A stretch of DNA of 64,000 bases from NCBI RefSeq assembly GCF_032362555.1, contig NC_083506.1, positions 6,619,501 through 6,683,500 on the forward strand. Direction: 5' to 3'. The number at the start of each line of letters is the position of its first letter. Within the stretch, counting starts at the first letter, position 1. Positions 25,904 to 36,894 of the stretch are shown one piece after another. This DNA comes from Amyelois transitella. Its lineage: Eukaryota; Arthropoda; Insecta; Lepidoptera; Pyralidae. The notes beneath the pieces are model-generated. The model made no database searches, had not been told where the DNA came from, and saw nothing but the letters and a program-made list of their open reading frames with translations. The position numbers and the translations under genes are program-made.

Positions 25904-26825
25904 AGGCTTTCACAAAATTCTAAAAACTATCTTAGAGTACTATTTGTTTATAAGGAGCCCTAAAAAAATACTTTTCTGTCTTTATTTAAGCTATTTTATA
26001 AAAAATCGAAAAAGAAAATGCAATATTCAAATATGCCGCCAAAACGCGACTTTTAGCAATATAGCGGCCTTGGCATGCAGTGATGTAGATTTCGCATAAA
26101 TATCATACAGAGCTTGTTGGTGTTTCGAATAGTTTTGATTTTCTTTTGTTTTATTTAACTTGTGCCACGTCATATGTGTGAAAATTATTAAAATGAGTTC
26201 CTATAAATATTGTGCAGGGCCTCAATTCACTAATACAACAATAAAAACTAACAATAATAACTCCTACGAAACTGTTTTTTTCTGTGCCGATGGATATAAA
26301 TATTCGCAAGAAGTGGTTTCAGCTTGCTCGGCGTAATCGTGATGATACTTATATCACCAAATTGTGAAGACCACTTTGATGTGAGTATTTACGATGATAA
26401 GTTCTGTCAGTCTGATATGTTAAGTCTTTGAAGAATACGCCAACCCTTATTGCGTCCACTTTTGGTAGGTTTTGACTGTCAGTTTTCTCGAAATTGGTTT
26501 CCATTATTAAATACCTATGTTATCTAAGCAATCCTGAGCGATAAAACACTTATAAAATCTTGAAAAATAATAACGAACACCAAGGAACGGTGCGATCTAC
26601 AGTCTGTTTATGCGTAATCTACGTCATAATAGAAATGGCCGGTTCAGTCACAGTCGTTTTAGTCACGTGACAGCTGTATAAAAAAAACTAAGTTTTGGAG
26701 ACGGATTTTGTTAAAATAATGCAATATATTTATCTCGCGTTATTACAAATCGCTCCAAAATAATAATATTGAGACTAATGGATGGCATTAAAGAAATGTA
26801 TATTTTTATTACACTCAAAAAGCCT
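25904..26825 (+). mobile_element. DNA transposon relic carrying a THAP-type exon, copy 1
   Basis: Ends are AGGCTTTCAC and the inverted AAAAAGCCT, each flanked by AT. A second copy (61759-62535, same orientation) shares long stretches, such as AAATATGCCGCCAAAACGCG and ATCATACAGAGCTTGTTGG, and has the cleaner inverted repeats AGGCTATTTGAC/GTCAAATAGCCT. Inside is a decayed THAP exon (26194-26380). Confidence 0.75.
26194..26380 (+). pseudogene. THAP (C2CH zinc finger) domain exon, decayed
   Basis: Starts at ATG with MSSYKYCAGPQ, the typical opening of a THAP domain, then a middle part with IRKKWFQLARRN (THAP helix and basic stretch) in another frame, then the final CEDHFDV-like motif, each displaced by frameshifts and stops. 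A donor GTGAGT follows at 26381. The second cysteine of the finger (usually PQC) reads as PQF. THAP domains are DNA-binding modules of P-element-like and other transposases. This copy is not translatable. Confidence 0.7.
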
Positions 26826-27015
26826 ATTAAACGGCGCAGTGCATGCCACCGACCGATGACAAGCGACTAGCTTCTTTCTTTCTTTTCTATATTATGGCGT
26901 AACAGTCGTCCGCTTTGTAACTGTCAAAATGTCATAAACAATAATATTGGTCAAATACAACAAAATATCCGTCACTGTCAGTAAAATAAAATGTTAAAAG
27001 AACTGTGAAATGTTG

Positions 27016-27031
27016 GGTTAGGTTAGGTTAG
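27016..27031 (+). promoter_or_regulatory. Telomere-like (GGTTA)3 run upstream of NELF-C/D
   Basis: GGTTAGGTTAGGTTAG lies about 137 bp upstream of the NELF-C/D ATG. The insect telomere unit is TTAGG, and such short runs are also frequent near insect promoters. Its role here is inferred only from position. Confidence 0.45.
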
Positions 27032-27167
27032 TTATATCTGCCTATTTTATTTATTATTTTAATCCGTGGTATTGCATATCACTGTTAGAATTAATCCAAG
27101 CGTTTTTTTTTATTAAGAATAAAGGAGCTATACAAGAACCTTAAATAAGAATTAGTAAAACACCAAA

Positions 27168-30100
27168 ATGCCAAGTCAATACGAAGATGAACGGGTTTGG
27201 GAAACATCAAATCACACTCAGTATGAGGCGAGTATTTTTAAAATAATACTTTATCAAATAATGATATTTTTGCATATGCAGCTATTTTTTGGAAATATTA
27301 ACTTATTCAATAGGAGGAAGGTGGAGAAGATGTCATCGAGAATCCCGAAGAAGTTCTTCAAGAGTGTTTGGAGAAATTCAAAACACCAGATTACATTATG
27401 GAACCAGGAATATTTGGGCAGCTCAAACGATATTTTCAAGCTGGGGGCAATCCAGAGCAAGTGATAGAACAGTTATCCATCAATTACAGTGCTGTAGCTC
27501 AAATGGCTAACTTGTTAGCGGAGTGGCTTATATTAGGAGGTATGTATTTGATTGCATTTTCAACTTCATTAAAACTGATATGAAGAAATAATTACCTAGC
27601 AGACAATTTTAGTTTATATTTAGATGATAGTTTATAAATTACTATTAAACTTATTACTTTTTACAAAAATATAAGAAATACAGCATAAAGATATGCAAAA
27701 ACCTAACAAAAATTGGGTAAATGTAGATGACATTTACTTTAAAACTGCAACTATACTTAAATGTTCAGTTTTTTATATAAGTGTACATATAGATTTATTT
27801 TTTACAGGTGTAAAAGTTACTGAAGTCCAGGCAATGGTTGAAAATCATTTAAAAGATATGATTCTAAAAACATTTGACCCAAAGAAAGCAGATACTATTT
27901 TTACCGAGGAGGGTGAAGTATGTTAATTTCCTTTTGAAAAGATAAGAGTATCTAAATTCAACAAGCACTAGCTTATTAATAAATATTTTATTTAGACTTT
28001 GGTTTTAGTGAATGTCATTCACAGAAAAATATATTTACATATAATATACACATTGTATACATATATATATATATGTAATATGTATGTTTAGTGTAGTATA
28101 TAGGTATATATTATGTATAGGTTTTTAGTATATGGGGCATTTCACGTGAAGCGGACAGGCAAAATAGGGTGAGGTTCTGGATTTTGTTTATATTCTGGTT
28201 AGTTATACGCCTAGCAGATATGGAAGTGCACACAAAATATTTTTTTCGTCCGAAGCTTTTTTGCCGAATTATGAGCTTTTGAAAAAATATGTTTTAAGAA
28301 TTCCGTGATTTTTGGATGCCCATTACTTTATATAAATCAATTTGTTAAAAATAAAAATTAAATGGTTTCTTATAGTTAAAAGAGTGGAAATTTAGATTTT
28401 TTTATGGAATTCTAAATTTGATTTTTTTTTCGAATAGTAAACCGGAAATGAAGATTTCAAATAGATTTTCAAGTAACTTCGACATAATTTTATTTTATTT
28501 CTTTAGCATTAAATTTAAGCCTTATGTATGCTTATTACACACAAAAAAAAATATAACGTGATCTCCAATAGTTTAGAACCTAGAGCATATTGAGTACATG
28601 CACATCGTATTGCTCGCCATATCCAGTACTCTATTAGTTCAGACGGTCTATTTAAATTTCAAACTTTAATGTACATCGAGTAGGTAAAGTATACCTATAT
28701 GGATTTAAATACTGTTATAAGACTATAAAGAATTATAATATTTAGTAAAAACATTGGACAGGTTCTGTTTTATTAATTAAAAATCTATTCATCATTAGAT
28801 ATTTAAGGAAAGATTTATTTTGTAATTCTTACATTTTTGCTATTTTCACTACTACTAGTTTTTTTAACACATAAGCCTTCATCGGTTGGAAGAAAGCATG
28901 AATTTTTTTAGTTCCTGGAATTGTGATGGCAGAAGCAAAACGGGTTCGTAGAAAATCTCGCTCTTGTTGAATACTTTCCTTCGAGCAGTAGTATATTGTC
29001 GTTGTAGTCAACGATGATTTTGCCCATTCATACAATCTCAATGGTGTATTGATAGCGTTATTTCTAGATTGTAAACTGGCCCGGGATGCCAATCGTTTAA
29101 GGTTTCCTCCAAGACCATCGCATGGACCTTTACCATGAGCAGTGTCATGAAAATGTAACTGACAATCTATGTGGATAATAGAATAAATTAACAAAGTTGA
29201 ATCTGTTCTTAAAATGTTGAGGAGCTCCATCAGTGATAGGTATATTTTATGGTAGAAACTTCAATTCTGTGATCAGTAAGGTGATGGTGTAGTTTTTTTT
29301 TGGAAAGAAATGTTTAACAGTTTTAAATAACTCTTTTGTGTGAATTTGTTATTATAATTAAAATATTTATACTTAATATAAAATATATTTTCATTCTTAT
29401 ATTTTAATAAAATCAATTTTCGCATTTTAAAATTAACGAATAAAATGTTAATAACGAAGTATATTCAAATGTTAGCCCATAATCACGAATGTTAAGAAAA
29501 TTGTTATAGCGACGTGCATGTACTCAATATGCTCTAGGTTCTAAACTATTGGAGATAACGTTATATTTTTTTTGTGTGTAATTAGCATACAAAAGGCTTA
29601 AATTTAATGCTAAAGAAATAAAATAAAATTATGTCGAAGTTACTTGAAAATCTATTTGAAATCTTCATTTCCGGTTTACTATTCGAAAAAAAAAATCAAA
29701 TTTAGAATTCCATAAAAAAATCTAAATTTCCACTCATTTAACTATCAGAAACCATTTAATTTTTATTTTTAACAAATTGATTTATATAAAGTAATGGGCA
29801 TCCAAAAATCACGGAATTCTTAAAACGTATTTTTTCAAAAGCTCATAATTCGGCAAAAAAGCTTCGGACGAAAAAAATATTTTGTGTGCACTTCCATATC
29901 TGCTAGGCGTATAACTAACCAGAATATAAACAAAATCCAGAACCTCACCCTATTTTGCCTGTCCGCTTCACGTGAAATGCCCCATATATTGTATACTAGA
30001 GGCCGCCCGCGACTTCGTCCGCATGGAAACCCTATCAATCCCGCGGGAACTCTGGGATAAAAAGTAGCCTATGTGTTATTCTGGGTCTTCAGCTACCTAC

Positions 30101-33100
30101 ATACCAAATTTCATGGTAATCGGTTCAGTAGTTTTTGCGTGAAAGAGTAACAAACATCCATACATCCATACAAACTTTCGCCTTTATAATAGTAGTAGGA
30201 TTAAGTATGTTTATTATACATTATTATTATCACCCACACAAAGGTTCTCCGCTTAACCCAATAGTAGACTGTTAGATAATGCTATTAGCATTAAGTCCAC
30301 TTACTGTACTTTACAAATTGTAATTGTTACAATAAAGAATAAATAAAGGTGGGTTGCATGCTCACTGAATACCTGTATTATTTATAAATGATAGTTGGAA
30401 TGTTAATATGGTACAAAGAAGTAAACTTACTACACAATTCTCATAAGATCTCAAGCATATTAACAGAACTATGACAATTTCTATTTTGCGAAATTATTTA
30501 CCTCTTCATATTTTCTTTGTATTTATTTAGACACCAGCCTGGTTAACTGAAATGATTGAACATCCCACTTGGAGGTCCCTCATTTATAGACTGGCAGAAG
30601 AGTATCCTGATTGTCTAATGTTGAACTTCACTATAAAGGTAAATATAAAAAAAATCCTCTTGTTGGCGATGGGCTAGCAAACTGTATGTGGCCTTTCACT
30701 ACCCTGCAAGGAAGATGTGACTATACATATGTATGTATGTATGTAATAAAGATTCATAGATCTTAACTAGCTGTGCCCACGACTCGTCCGTGTGGAATAG
30801 TTATTTTGGGCATCATTGAAGCCTGCAAGGGTATAATTTTCCCCATTTTTTTTCACATTTTCCATTATTTCTTCGCTCCTAATAGTTGCAGCATGATGTA
30901 ATATAGCCTAAAGCCTTCCTCGATAAATAGTCTATTCAACACAAAAGTAATTTTTCAATTCGAACCAGTAGTTCCTGAGATTCGCGCGTTCAAACAAACA
31001 AACTCTTCAGCTTTATAATATTAGTATCTATAACAATTGTTCCAACATAATATTGCGTTGTCAAACAAAAAGCATTTTTAAAAAGCGCATTATCAACCTC
31101 AAAATTCCCATGGCATGTGTTTGTAGTGTAAATCACTTTATAAAATTAGGATTAAGTACATTTTAAGGGATGAGGACATTCATTTTATTATTTATTTTTC
31201 TAAATTTATAAATTATATTTCACCAATAAATCCATGTTTCATTTCAGTTGATATCAGATGCAGGTTTTCAAGGGGAAATCACTAGCATATCTACTGCAGC
31301 GCAACAAATTGAAGTATTCTCCAGAGTTCTTAAATCTGCCATAGTAGGATTCCTTCAAAGTTCAGATGATTGGCAGAACAGTGTAAATGAATGTGCTGTA
31401 AGTACCTTTCTTATTATGTTTACTGGTTTCACTTACAAATTCATGTATAGTCCATTCCAGTAGCATGAAATTTCCACTAATGTAAATTAGGAATAGGAAT
31501 ATTTTTCATTTGAACTGAAATGTATTTACATTTCTTTTTACAGAAAATGGTGTGCCATGGTGCACATACTTATGTATACAGTCAAGTTATAGTACACATA
31601 TTATCCCAAGAACCTAGAGGTGGAGCCATAATGAAGAGATTGAGCCAGGAAATTACTCGGTGTGCTCAACAGAGGTAGGTTTTTGTGACTAGTTTTACCA
31701 AAGTAGAATGTTCTCATTCTGTTGGCCTAGTGATTAAGGCACATACATATCCAATTTGAAACAGTTGTGAAGTTTTTATAAGATTTACTATTTTTTTAGA
31801 AGATTATTTTTCTGAGTAACTTGCATAAACTTGCCGTGTGGTTCCCGGCACAAATAGAACAATGAATACATCCGCTTCATCTCTTTCCTATGGATGTCGT
31901 AAAAGGCGATAAAGGAATAGGCTCATAAACTTGGGATTCTTTTTTGGCGGTCGGCTAGCAACATGTCACTATTTGAATCTGAATTCTATCATTAAGCCAA
32001 ACAGCTGAACGAGGCCTATCAGTATTTTCACGACTGTTGGCTCTGCCTATAAATGCCTGAAAATCTACTAAACTGATTTAGATTAAACCAACTGCGTCCC
32101 GGGCTTCGATCTTATGAAAACTTTTGGAATAAACAGTAGGTACAATATGTATTTTTCCGGGTTATATTCTACCCTTGTAATATTACATCAAATTCCGTCC
32201 AGTGTGTAAAATTTTACAGAATAGAATACAAGTCGAAATAGCTGCCTTTTTTATTTGCAAGCCTGACAGTAAAGCTAGTACCATACCGAACACACAACTA
32301 TTATATTTTAAACGTGTCAACTATAAAGCGGTCACGACGTGACGCCCATCACGCTGGCGCTGACGGCGGGCGAGTCGTGGCGGAGCGCGCGCACGGCGCT
32401 CGCCGCCATGCTGTCGCGCGGCGCGCTCAACCCCGCCGACATCTCCGCGCTGTTCCGCGCCTACACGCAGCCCGACCCGCCGCCCGTGCACCTCCTCCGG
32501 ATACCGCAGTTCTTGGGTAAATATATAGTAAGCCACTTCTAGATGGGCGGTGACACTATGCCACTGCGCTGCTAAGAGGAAGGGTTAAGCCACTTCTAGA
32601 TAGGCGGTGACACTATGCTTAAGAGGGAGGCTTACAACAAATAAGGGAGGCCCAATCTAAAATCGTGGTCTTAGGCACACCTCTCCAAAGATTTGAGAAC
32701 GCAAGCAAGATTAACACCAGAAGGCTGATGGATTATGAGCTAATGCTTATCGTTTATAGCAGCCATGAACTAGCAAAGTTGTTTTAATAATTGTAGTTTA
32801 TATTATATTTATTAGTTTTAAGTAATTTATTTTTACGCCAAACAATGTTGTGAAACCAAAAGATATGACAATTAGGTACATATTAAGTGATATGAAGTAT
32901 CCCATTTTAATTAATTAAATTTTTGAATTGGAATTTGCTGTTACTAATAAATCAATTCTATTCTTGCATACGCATATAATCATGTCTATATCATCCTTGC
33001 GGGCTTGGTAAAGCCAACATGCTTGAAAAGACCCATAAAGTCACGTTCAGCTGGTTCAGATTCAAATAGTGAAAGGTTGAAAGACCATCGTCTAACAAAG

Positions 33101-36100
33101 AATCCCAAGTTTATAAACCTGTCCCTTCATTGCCTTTTACGACATCCATGTAAGAGATGGATTGGTCTTATTCTTTTTAGAGTTCCGTACCTAAAAGGTA
33201 AAACATACAGTCACGTCTTTATCCTTTGCGGGGTAGACAGAACCAACAGTCTTGAAAAGAATGGCCAAGTCTTTCGTCTATTACCTGTCACTATTTGAAT
33301 CTCAATTCCATTTTAAAACCATACAGCTGAACGTAAAAGGTAAACACGGGGTTTTATGACCGTTCCGACCGTGATAACTAGAAAATAAAGATATTTTTAC
33401 GAATAATGTATTTCCGTCGCCGCTATAACCACAAATACCAAAAATGAGGGAGGCCGAGCCCCCTTTAAAAATTACATTACATTACCCATAAAAGAAACGT
33501 AATTTTTAAGCAATTTTAAATGATTTTAATAAACAGTTAAAGTACATGAATATGAAAATAAATATTCAAGCAAGAAACGTGATGATGGTTCTGTACCATC
33601 ATCACATTTGTTCCTCGCACTTGGCCAGTTTTTTTATTGATGCCGAGAACTACACGGCACCTTCTATTCTTAAATGGTAAATAATCTTTTCCAGAACTTC
33701 TAGTCGACTCACTGTTTAAGTTAGGCAGCAAATTGAATCCTGAACACAAATCAAAGTATATGTACCTCCTGGCGTATTCCGCGAGTGTCTGCGAAGGCGC
33801 CACCCCTGGCCGGCCTGTGAAGGATGAACTGAAGGCGACCGTCCAAGCCATAGAGAAGGTCCACGCTGTGTGCAGTAGCTCTGCCAGTTCTAGTGAGCTG
33901 ATAGCAGAGTTGCCAACACTCTACCATTGCATAAGGTAAGATGCTGTATTACTGAACTTATTTAAATGTACGAGATGTATTCAGTGTGTATATTAGTTTT
34001 TTAGTAATTAATAGCATATTATACTAATATGCTATTAAGCGAAGGTAAGACGGGAGTCGCTTCTTGTAAGAACCTGACTTACGGCTCGTCCAGAGAGTTG
34101 AGGAACCGGGATTTAATGAAAAAAATTTGATTAAGCACATATAATGTGTTACTGTTTTACTTAATATGCTAAACTACGTAACGGGCCTACAGATATGGCA
34201 CAAAAAATTATCCTTAAGTCACCTAAAATTTTAATTTATATTCTTGTTTAGATTCCCCGTAGTCGGCATGGGCGTGCTTGTATGGGTGGAGTGCGTCGTC
34301 ACGGAACCATCTTATTTCAAGCTGTGCACAGAACACTGTCCCGTCCACTTGGCTTTACTAGACGAAGTAGCTTCGTGCCACCAACTTCTTCACCACAGGC
34401 TACTCAAATTATTGGTACAGCTTTTTGAATCGCCACAAGATGAACTGGAAATTTTAGTACAGGTATGCATCCATCCATATTAATACGTTCTATACAAATC
34501 CCAAAATTGCAGTATCTGTAATATCAGGCAATAGCTATTTTCATAATATGATTGAATATACTACCTCGACAGTAAAAAAAATTGAACCTTATGGCTGGCT
34601 TTGTAGGGATTTTCAACCTCAATGTGTAAATTTTGAAAGCAATAATTTCGCGTTTCCCTGTAAAGCACCGGAAAGGTTGTTTGCTTCACTAGCAAGTAAG
34701 CTACGTACGGCTCATACCTGAGACGTGCTGTAAGCACTAGACAATCCGCACTGCTGGTGCCTTTCTAAGATTCATGAATTCTGTACAAGCTAAATGATTG
34801 TTTCAGCTGGAACTGAAAAAAATGCTTCTAGACCGTATGGTGAACCTGCTGAGTCGAGGCTGCGTGGTACCCGTACTGCGTTACATCAAGCAGTGCTGGC
34901 AGCGCGGCGACACTGATATCTCGCTGATAAGATACTTCATTACAGAGGTTACAATAGTTATTATTTCATCAGTCAACTTCGTTTTTAAGGATCCTTACAA
35001 TTTCGCCATGTCGAAGCCGAACTCCGACACAGGCAGTGTTAAAATATTGCAATAAAGATATCCTTTCACGTGAAAAAAAAAAGACATTCTTACTTATTCA
35101 TATAGTCATGTCCTTGCGTGCTGCTCAGCTCAGCTGAAAAGCTTCATGAAAGTAGATATTTTTTTCCGCGAATGTCAAAATTTGGGGTAAATTGATCTTA
35201 TAAAATTATGCAAGTATATACACTGATCATAGACCACTACAATACTAAATCTCCCTGATCATGGGGCTCAGGGAGATTTATATACTAATATTACCAAGAA
35301 ATTTTACTTGTAAGAACAAGGAATTTTGATCCCACTAGCCTTACCAGTGAAACAAATCAGCTTATTAGCCTACTATTATGTAGATTTATTAGATACCAAT
35401 TGCGATTTTTTTTATTTTTTTCAACATATTTTCTTCTTGTGTAAATTTTAGAATGAACAGAATCCAAAAGAATAAAATCAATATAGTTTTCAGGGTAACT
35501 GAGTGACAACCCCTTAAACAATGTCCTTTCATAGCCAATTCCCTTCATCCGTATGTGCAGCTTAAATTAAAAGAAAAGCTGATAAATAAGTTAATTTGTC
35601 GTTTATAGGTACTAGACGCAATTGCTCCGCCATATACTCCCGAATTTGTCCAACTTGTATTGCCTATGGTCGAAAACGAAGAAATCACAGGTACCATGCG
35701 GGCTGAGGGCGAAAACGATCCAGTTTCAGAATTCATAGGTATGTAATTAAATGAATTGTTATTTAGTAGGTCAAGTGTACCGAATGGACGTGGAGCGTCG
35801 AACTTGCATGAAAAGAATTATGAATGTGGATGAGGCCAAAGAAATATGCAGGGATCGTGGCAAGAGGAAAGAGTTGTATCTACTCTCTCCCTTCGGGTAA
35901 GAGGCATGATTTTACTATGTAGGTATTGGACTTATTAAGAAAAATGCACATTCCTTAAAATTTGTATGATGACGTTTATAGATCGCATAACTTAGTTATA
36001 TTTTTGGCATACCTACTTCGCAGCAGCATCTCGTGGTGCAACAACAAGCGTCTGAAAATAGTTCAGATTGACAAAAGCAATAATTGTTTGTTATAAGATA

Positions 36101-36894
36101 GTACTGAAATTTAAGGCTCTAAATAATACAATCTCATCATAAATTTGTAATATGCTTGGTACTGTTTAGGAATTCCAAGATTTTGATTACGAGAAAATAA
36201 TATGTGCCGTGCGGTTCCCCGCACAAATATAAAAAGAATAGGATCACTCCATCTCTTTCGCATGGATGTCGTAAAAGGCGACTAAGGGATGGGTTTATAA
36301 ACTTGGGATTCTTCATTTTGGCGATGGGCTAGCAATCTGTCACTATTTTAATCTATCTATCATTAATTTGAACGCCGCAAGTAAAATTATCATTCATGCC
36401 CACGACGCCACGGCCAAGTTTTTTCTCAATTTGAGCTAATTCAATGATAGGTTTCTACAACTCGACTTTGGCGTCTCGGCCGAGTTTCTTAAAGACACCC
36501 TTAAGGTGTCCATGCCGTTCAAAGGGTTAAGCCAAAAAGCTGTACGGGGCCTTTCAGTTTTTCAAGACTGTTGGCTCTATCTACCGCGCAAGGGATACAG
36601 ATGTGACTATATGTATGTATGTAGAAAATTATAATCAACAAAACTAATGAAACTGGTATTAGGTATTCTTTTAATGAAGGGATTCGAAACTTCATTTTAT
36701 TTACAAACAAATAATTCAAATTAATTTAAAACATAAATTAATAGGAGATATCGTTAATTTACAAATGCGAAATAAATTGAAAGCCCTCTTTGGCAGGTTA
36801 ATTTATACAAATAAGCATATTTAAATAGGTATTAAAAGTAAAGTATGTTTTATTTGTTTCAGTTCACTGCAAAGCTCATTATTTTGTAAGTTAA
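27168..36894 (+). CDS. NELFCD: Negative elongation factor C/D (TH1)
   Basis: NELF-C/D is a subunit of the nuclear NELF complex that, with DSIF, holds RNA polymerase II at promoter-proximal pauses. Coding exons: 27168-27227, 27314-27539, 27808-27917, 30531-30638, 31248-31397, 31544-31674, 32329-32516, 33695-33935, 34252-34462, 34807-34947, 35609-35738, 36863-36894; 575 residues, close to the fly and human lengths. Recognisable blocks in order: [206 protein letters not shown] and VHCKAHY. The stop comes three residues after the usual HCKAHY end (adds FVS). Oddities: intron 1 is GC-AG; exon 7 has almost all G/C third positions; exon 10 uses a weak donor (GTTACA); intron 3 hosts a 1.85-kb transposon. 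An AATAAA lies at 37264-37269. Confidence 0.97.
27228..27313 (+). other. GC-AG intron 1 of NELF-C/D (86 bp)
   Basis: Exon 1 ends TATGAG and the intron begins GCGAGT, ending TTCAATAG. No GT gives an in-frame join here: the family's acidic stretch requires ...TQYE|EEGGEDV. AG|GCGAGT is the classic strong context of the rare GC-AG class. Confidence 0.8.
28133..29984. mobile_element. DNA transposon with about 474-bp terminal inverted repeats, 4-bp TATA duplication
   Basis: Left arm 28133-28606 and right arm about 29511-29984 are near-identical reverse complements, starting TGGGGCATTTCACGTGAAGC. TATA flanks both ends (28129-28132 and 29985-29988). The roughly 900-bp centre holds a minus-strand coding relic (28829-29230). 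The 4-bp duplication and long inverted arms could fit the Sola superfamily, but I cannot assign it. It sits in NELF-C/D intron 3 (27918-30530), which is otherwise AT-rich. Confidence 0.9.
28829..29230 (-). pseudogene. Coding relic inside the long-TIR transposon (HGKGPCDG protein)
   Basis: A 133-codon open frame on the minus strand. From a likely acceptor (GATTGTCAG) it reads [30 protein letters not shown], then LYEWAKSSL and an [10 protein letters not shown] end. The [13 protein letters not shown] pattern is one I know from many uncharacterised arthropod and cnidarian repeat-like proteins, not from a named enzyme. The N-terminal residues before LHF are probably intron sequence. Most of the presumed transposase is missing, so this element is non-autonomous. 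Confidence 0.65.
29996..30202 (+). repeat. Family D retroposon, copy 1
   Basis: About 205 bp starting GAGGCCGCCCGCGACTTCGT and ending CTTTATAATAGTAGTAGGAT. Nearly identical to 40776-40971 (one substitution and one 8-bp ATCCATAC duplication seen), so the family moved recently. It begins 7-11 bp after the right end of the long-TIR transposon. Confidence 0.85.
30660..31031 (+). repeat. SINE-A fragment followed by family C retroposon tail
   Basis: In NELF-C/D intron 4 (30639-31247). 30660-30755 is a SINE-A fragment (TTGGCGATGGGCTAGCAA to ATGTATGTATG). 30763-31031 is a family C copy, from CTAGCTGTGCCCACGACTCG to CAGCTTTATAATATTAGTAT. Confidence 0.7.
31832..32056 (+). repeat. SINE-A in NELF-C/D intron 6
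   Basis: Starts TGCCGTGTGGTTCCCGGCAC and runs to CTGTTGGCTCTGCCTATAAA, with GGATGTCGTAAAAGGCGATA and AAACTTGGGATTCTT inside. The degenerate stretch at 32087-32195 resembles family D. No other feature was seen in this 654-bp intron. Confidence 0.8.
32526..32735 (+). repeat. 59-bp-spaced duplication plus SINE-B-like remnant in NELF-C/D intron 7
   Basis: TAAGCCACTTCTAGATGGGC and its neighbour GGTGACACTATGC occur twice, at 32527 and 32586, with one difference (GGGC/AGGC). Downstream text (GGAGGCCCAATCTAAAATCG, ACCAGAAGG) vaguely resembles the SINE-B body. It begins 10 bp after the exon 7 donor. Confidence 0.6.
32966..33694. repeat. Two tandem reverse SINE-A copies and an unnamed repeat in NELF-C/D intron 7
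   Basis: 32966-33190 and 33208-33345 are minus-strand SINE-A copies (TCATGTCTATATCATCC..., CACGTCTTTATCCTTTGCGG). After 33345 comes CACGGGGTTTTATGACCGTT and a TGTACCATCATCACATTTGT segment that recurs near 44665-44720, suggesting another repeat family. Confidence 0.6.
34042..34120 (+). repeat. SINE-B fragment in NELF-C/D intron 8
   Basis: Short body piece: GACGGGAGTCGCTTCTTGTA, AAGAACCTGACTTAC. A perfect 14-bp hairpin (34008-34038, loop TAC) lies next to it. Confidence 0.6.
34948..35608 (+). other. NELF-C/D intron 10
   Basis: Contains a perfect 13-bp hairpin (35246-35258 with 35268-35280, loop 9). Nothing else recognised. Confidence 0.5.
35775..35910 (+). pseudogene. LINE reverse-transcriptase tail fragment in NELF-C/D intron 11
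   Basis: Reads [20 protein letters not shown] in one frame, the same C-terminal motif as ACMKRNMNMNEAKE at the end of the LINE relic at 54340-55139. Another small tail piece is at 40370-40445. Confidence 0.7.
36205..36625 (+). repeat. SINE-A split by a piggyBac-like MITE (NELF-C/D intron 11)
   Basis: The SINE left part is 36205-36366 and the right part 36526-36625. The consensus ATCATTAAGCCAAA is interrupted exactly at TTAA. The rest of intron 11 (35739-36862) is AT-rich with nothing recognised. Confidence 0.78.
36367..36525. mobile_element. piggyBac-like MITE, 159 bp, TTAA target duplication
   Basis: Flanked by TTAA at 36363-36366 and 36526-36529. The right end read inward is CCCTTTGAACGGC; the left end is TTTGAACGCCG, missing the first CCC. 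Inserted in a SINE-A whose uninterrupted sequence is known from other copies here, which confirms the TTAA target. Confidence 0.8.

Larger units (their letters stand above)
20883..27167. other. Spacer between KCNQ stop and NELF-C/D start
   Basis: Begins with the KCNQ 3' UTR; AATAAA hexamers sit at 21461-21466 and 21486-21491, either of which could end the transcript, and the UTR may be longer. Then a 191-bp MITE (21102-21292), a 16-bp hairpin (22034-22080), a roughly 23-bp direct duplication (23708-23730 and 23738-23760), a retroposon tail (24515-24680), an element related to 59884-61152 (25211-25520), a SINE-A fragment (25571-25660) and the THAP-bearing element (25904-26825). No protein gene of its own was recognised. 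Confidence 0.6.

Noticed and set aside
28050-28085. (TA)n run as a regulatory or origin feature
   Set aside because: Simple microsatellite in an intron; no reason to assign function.
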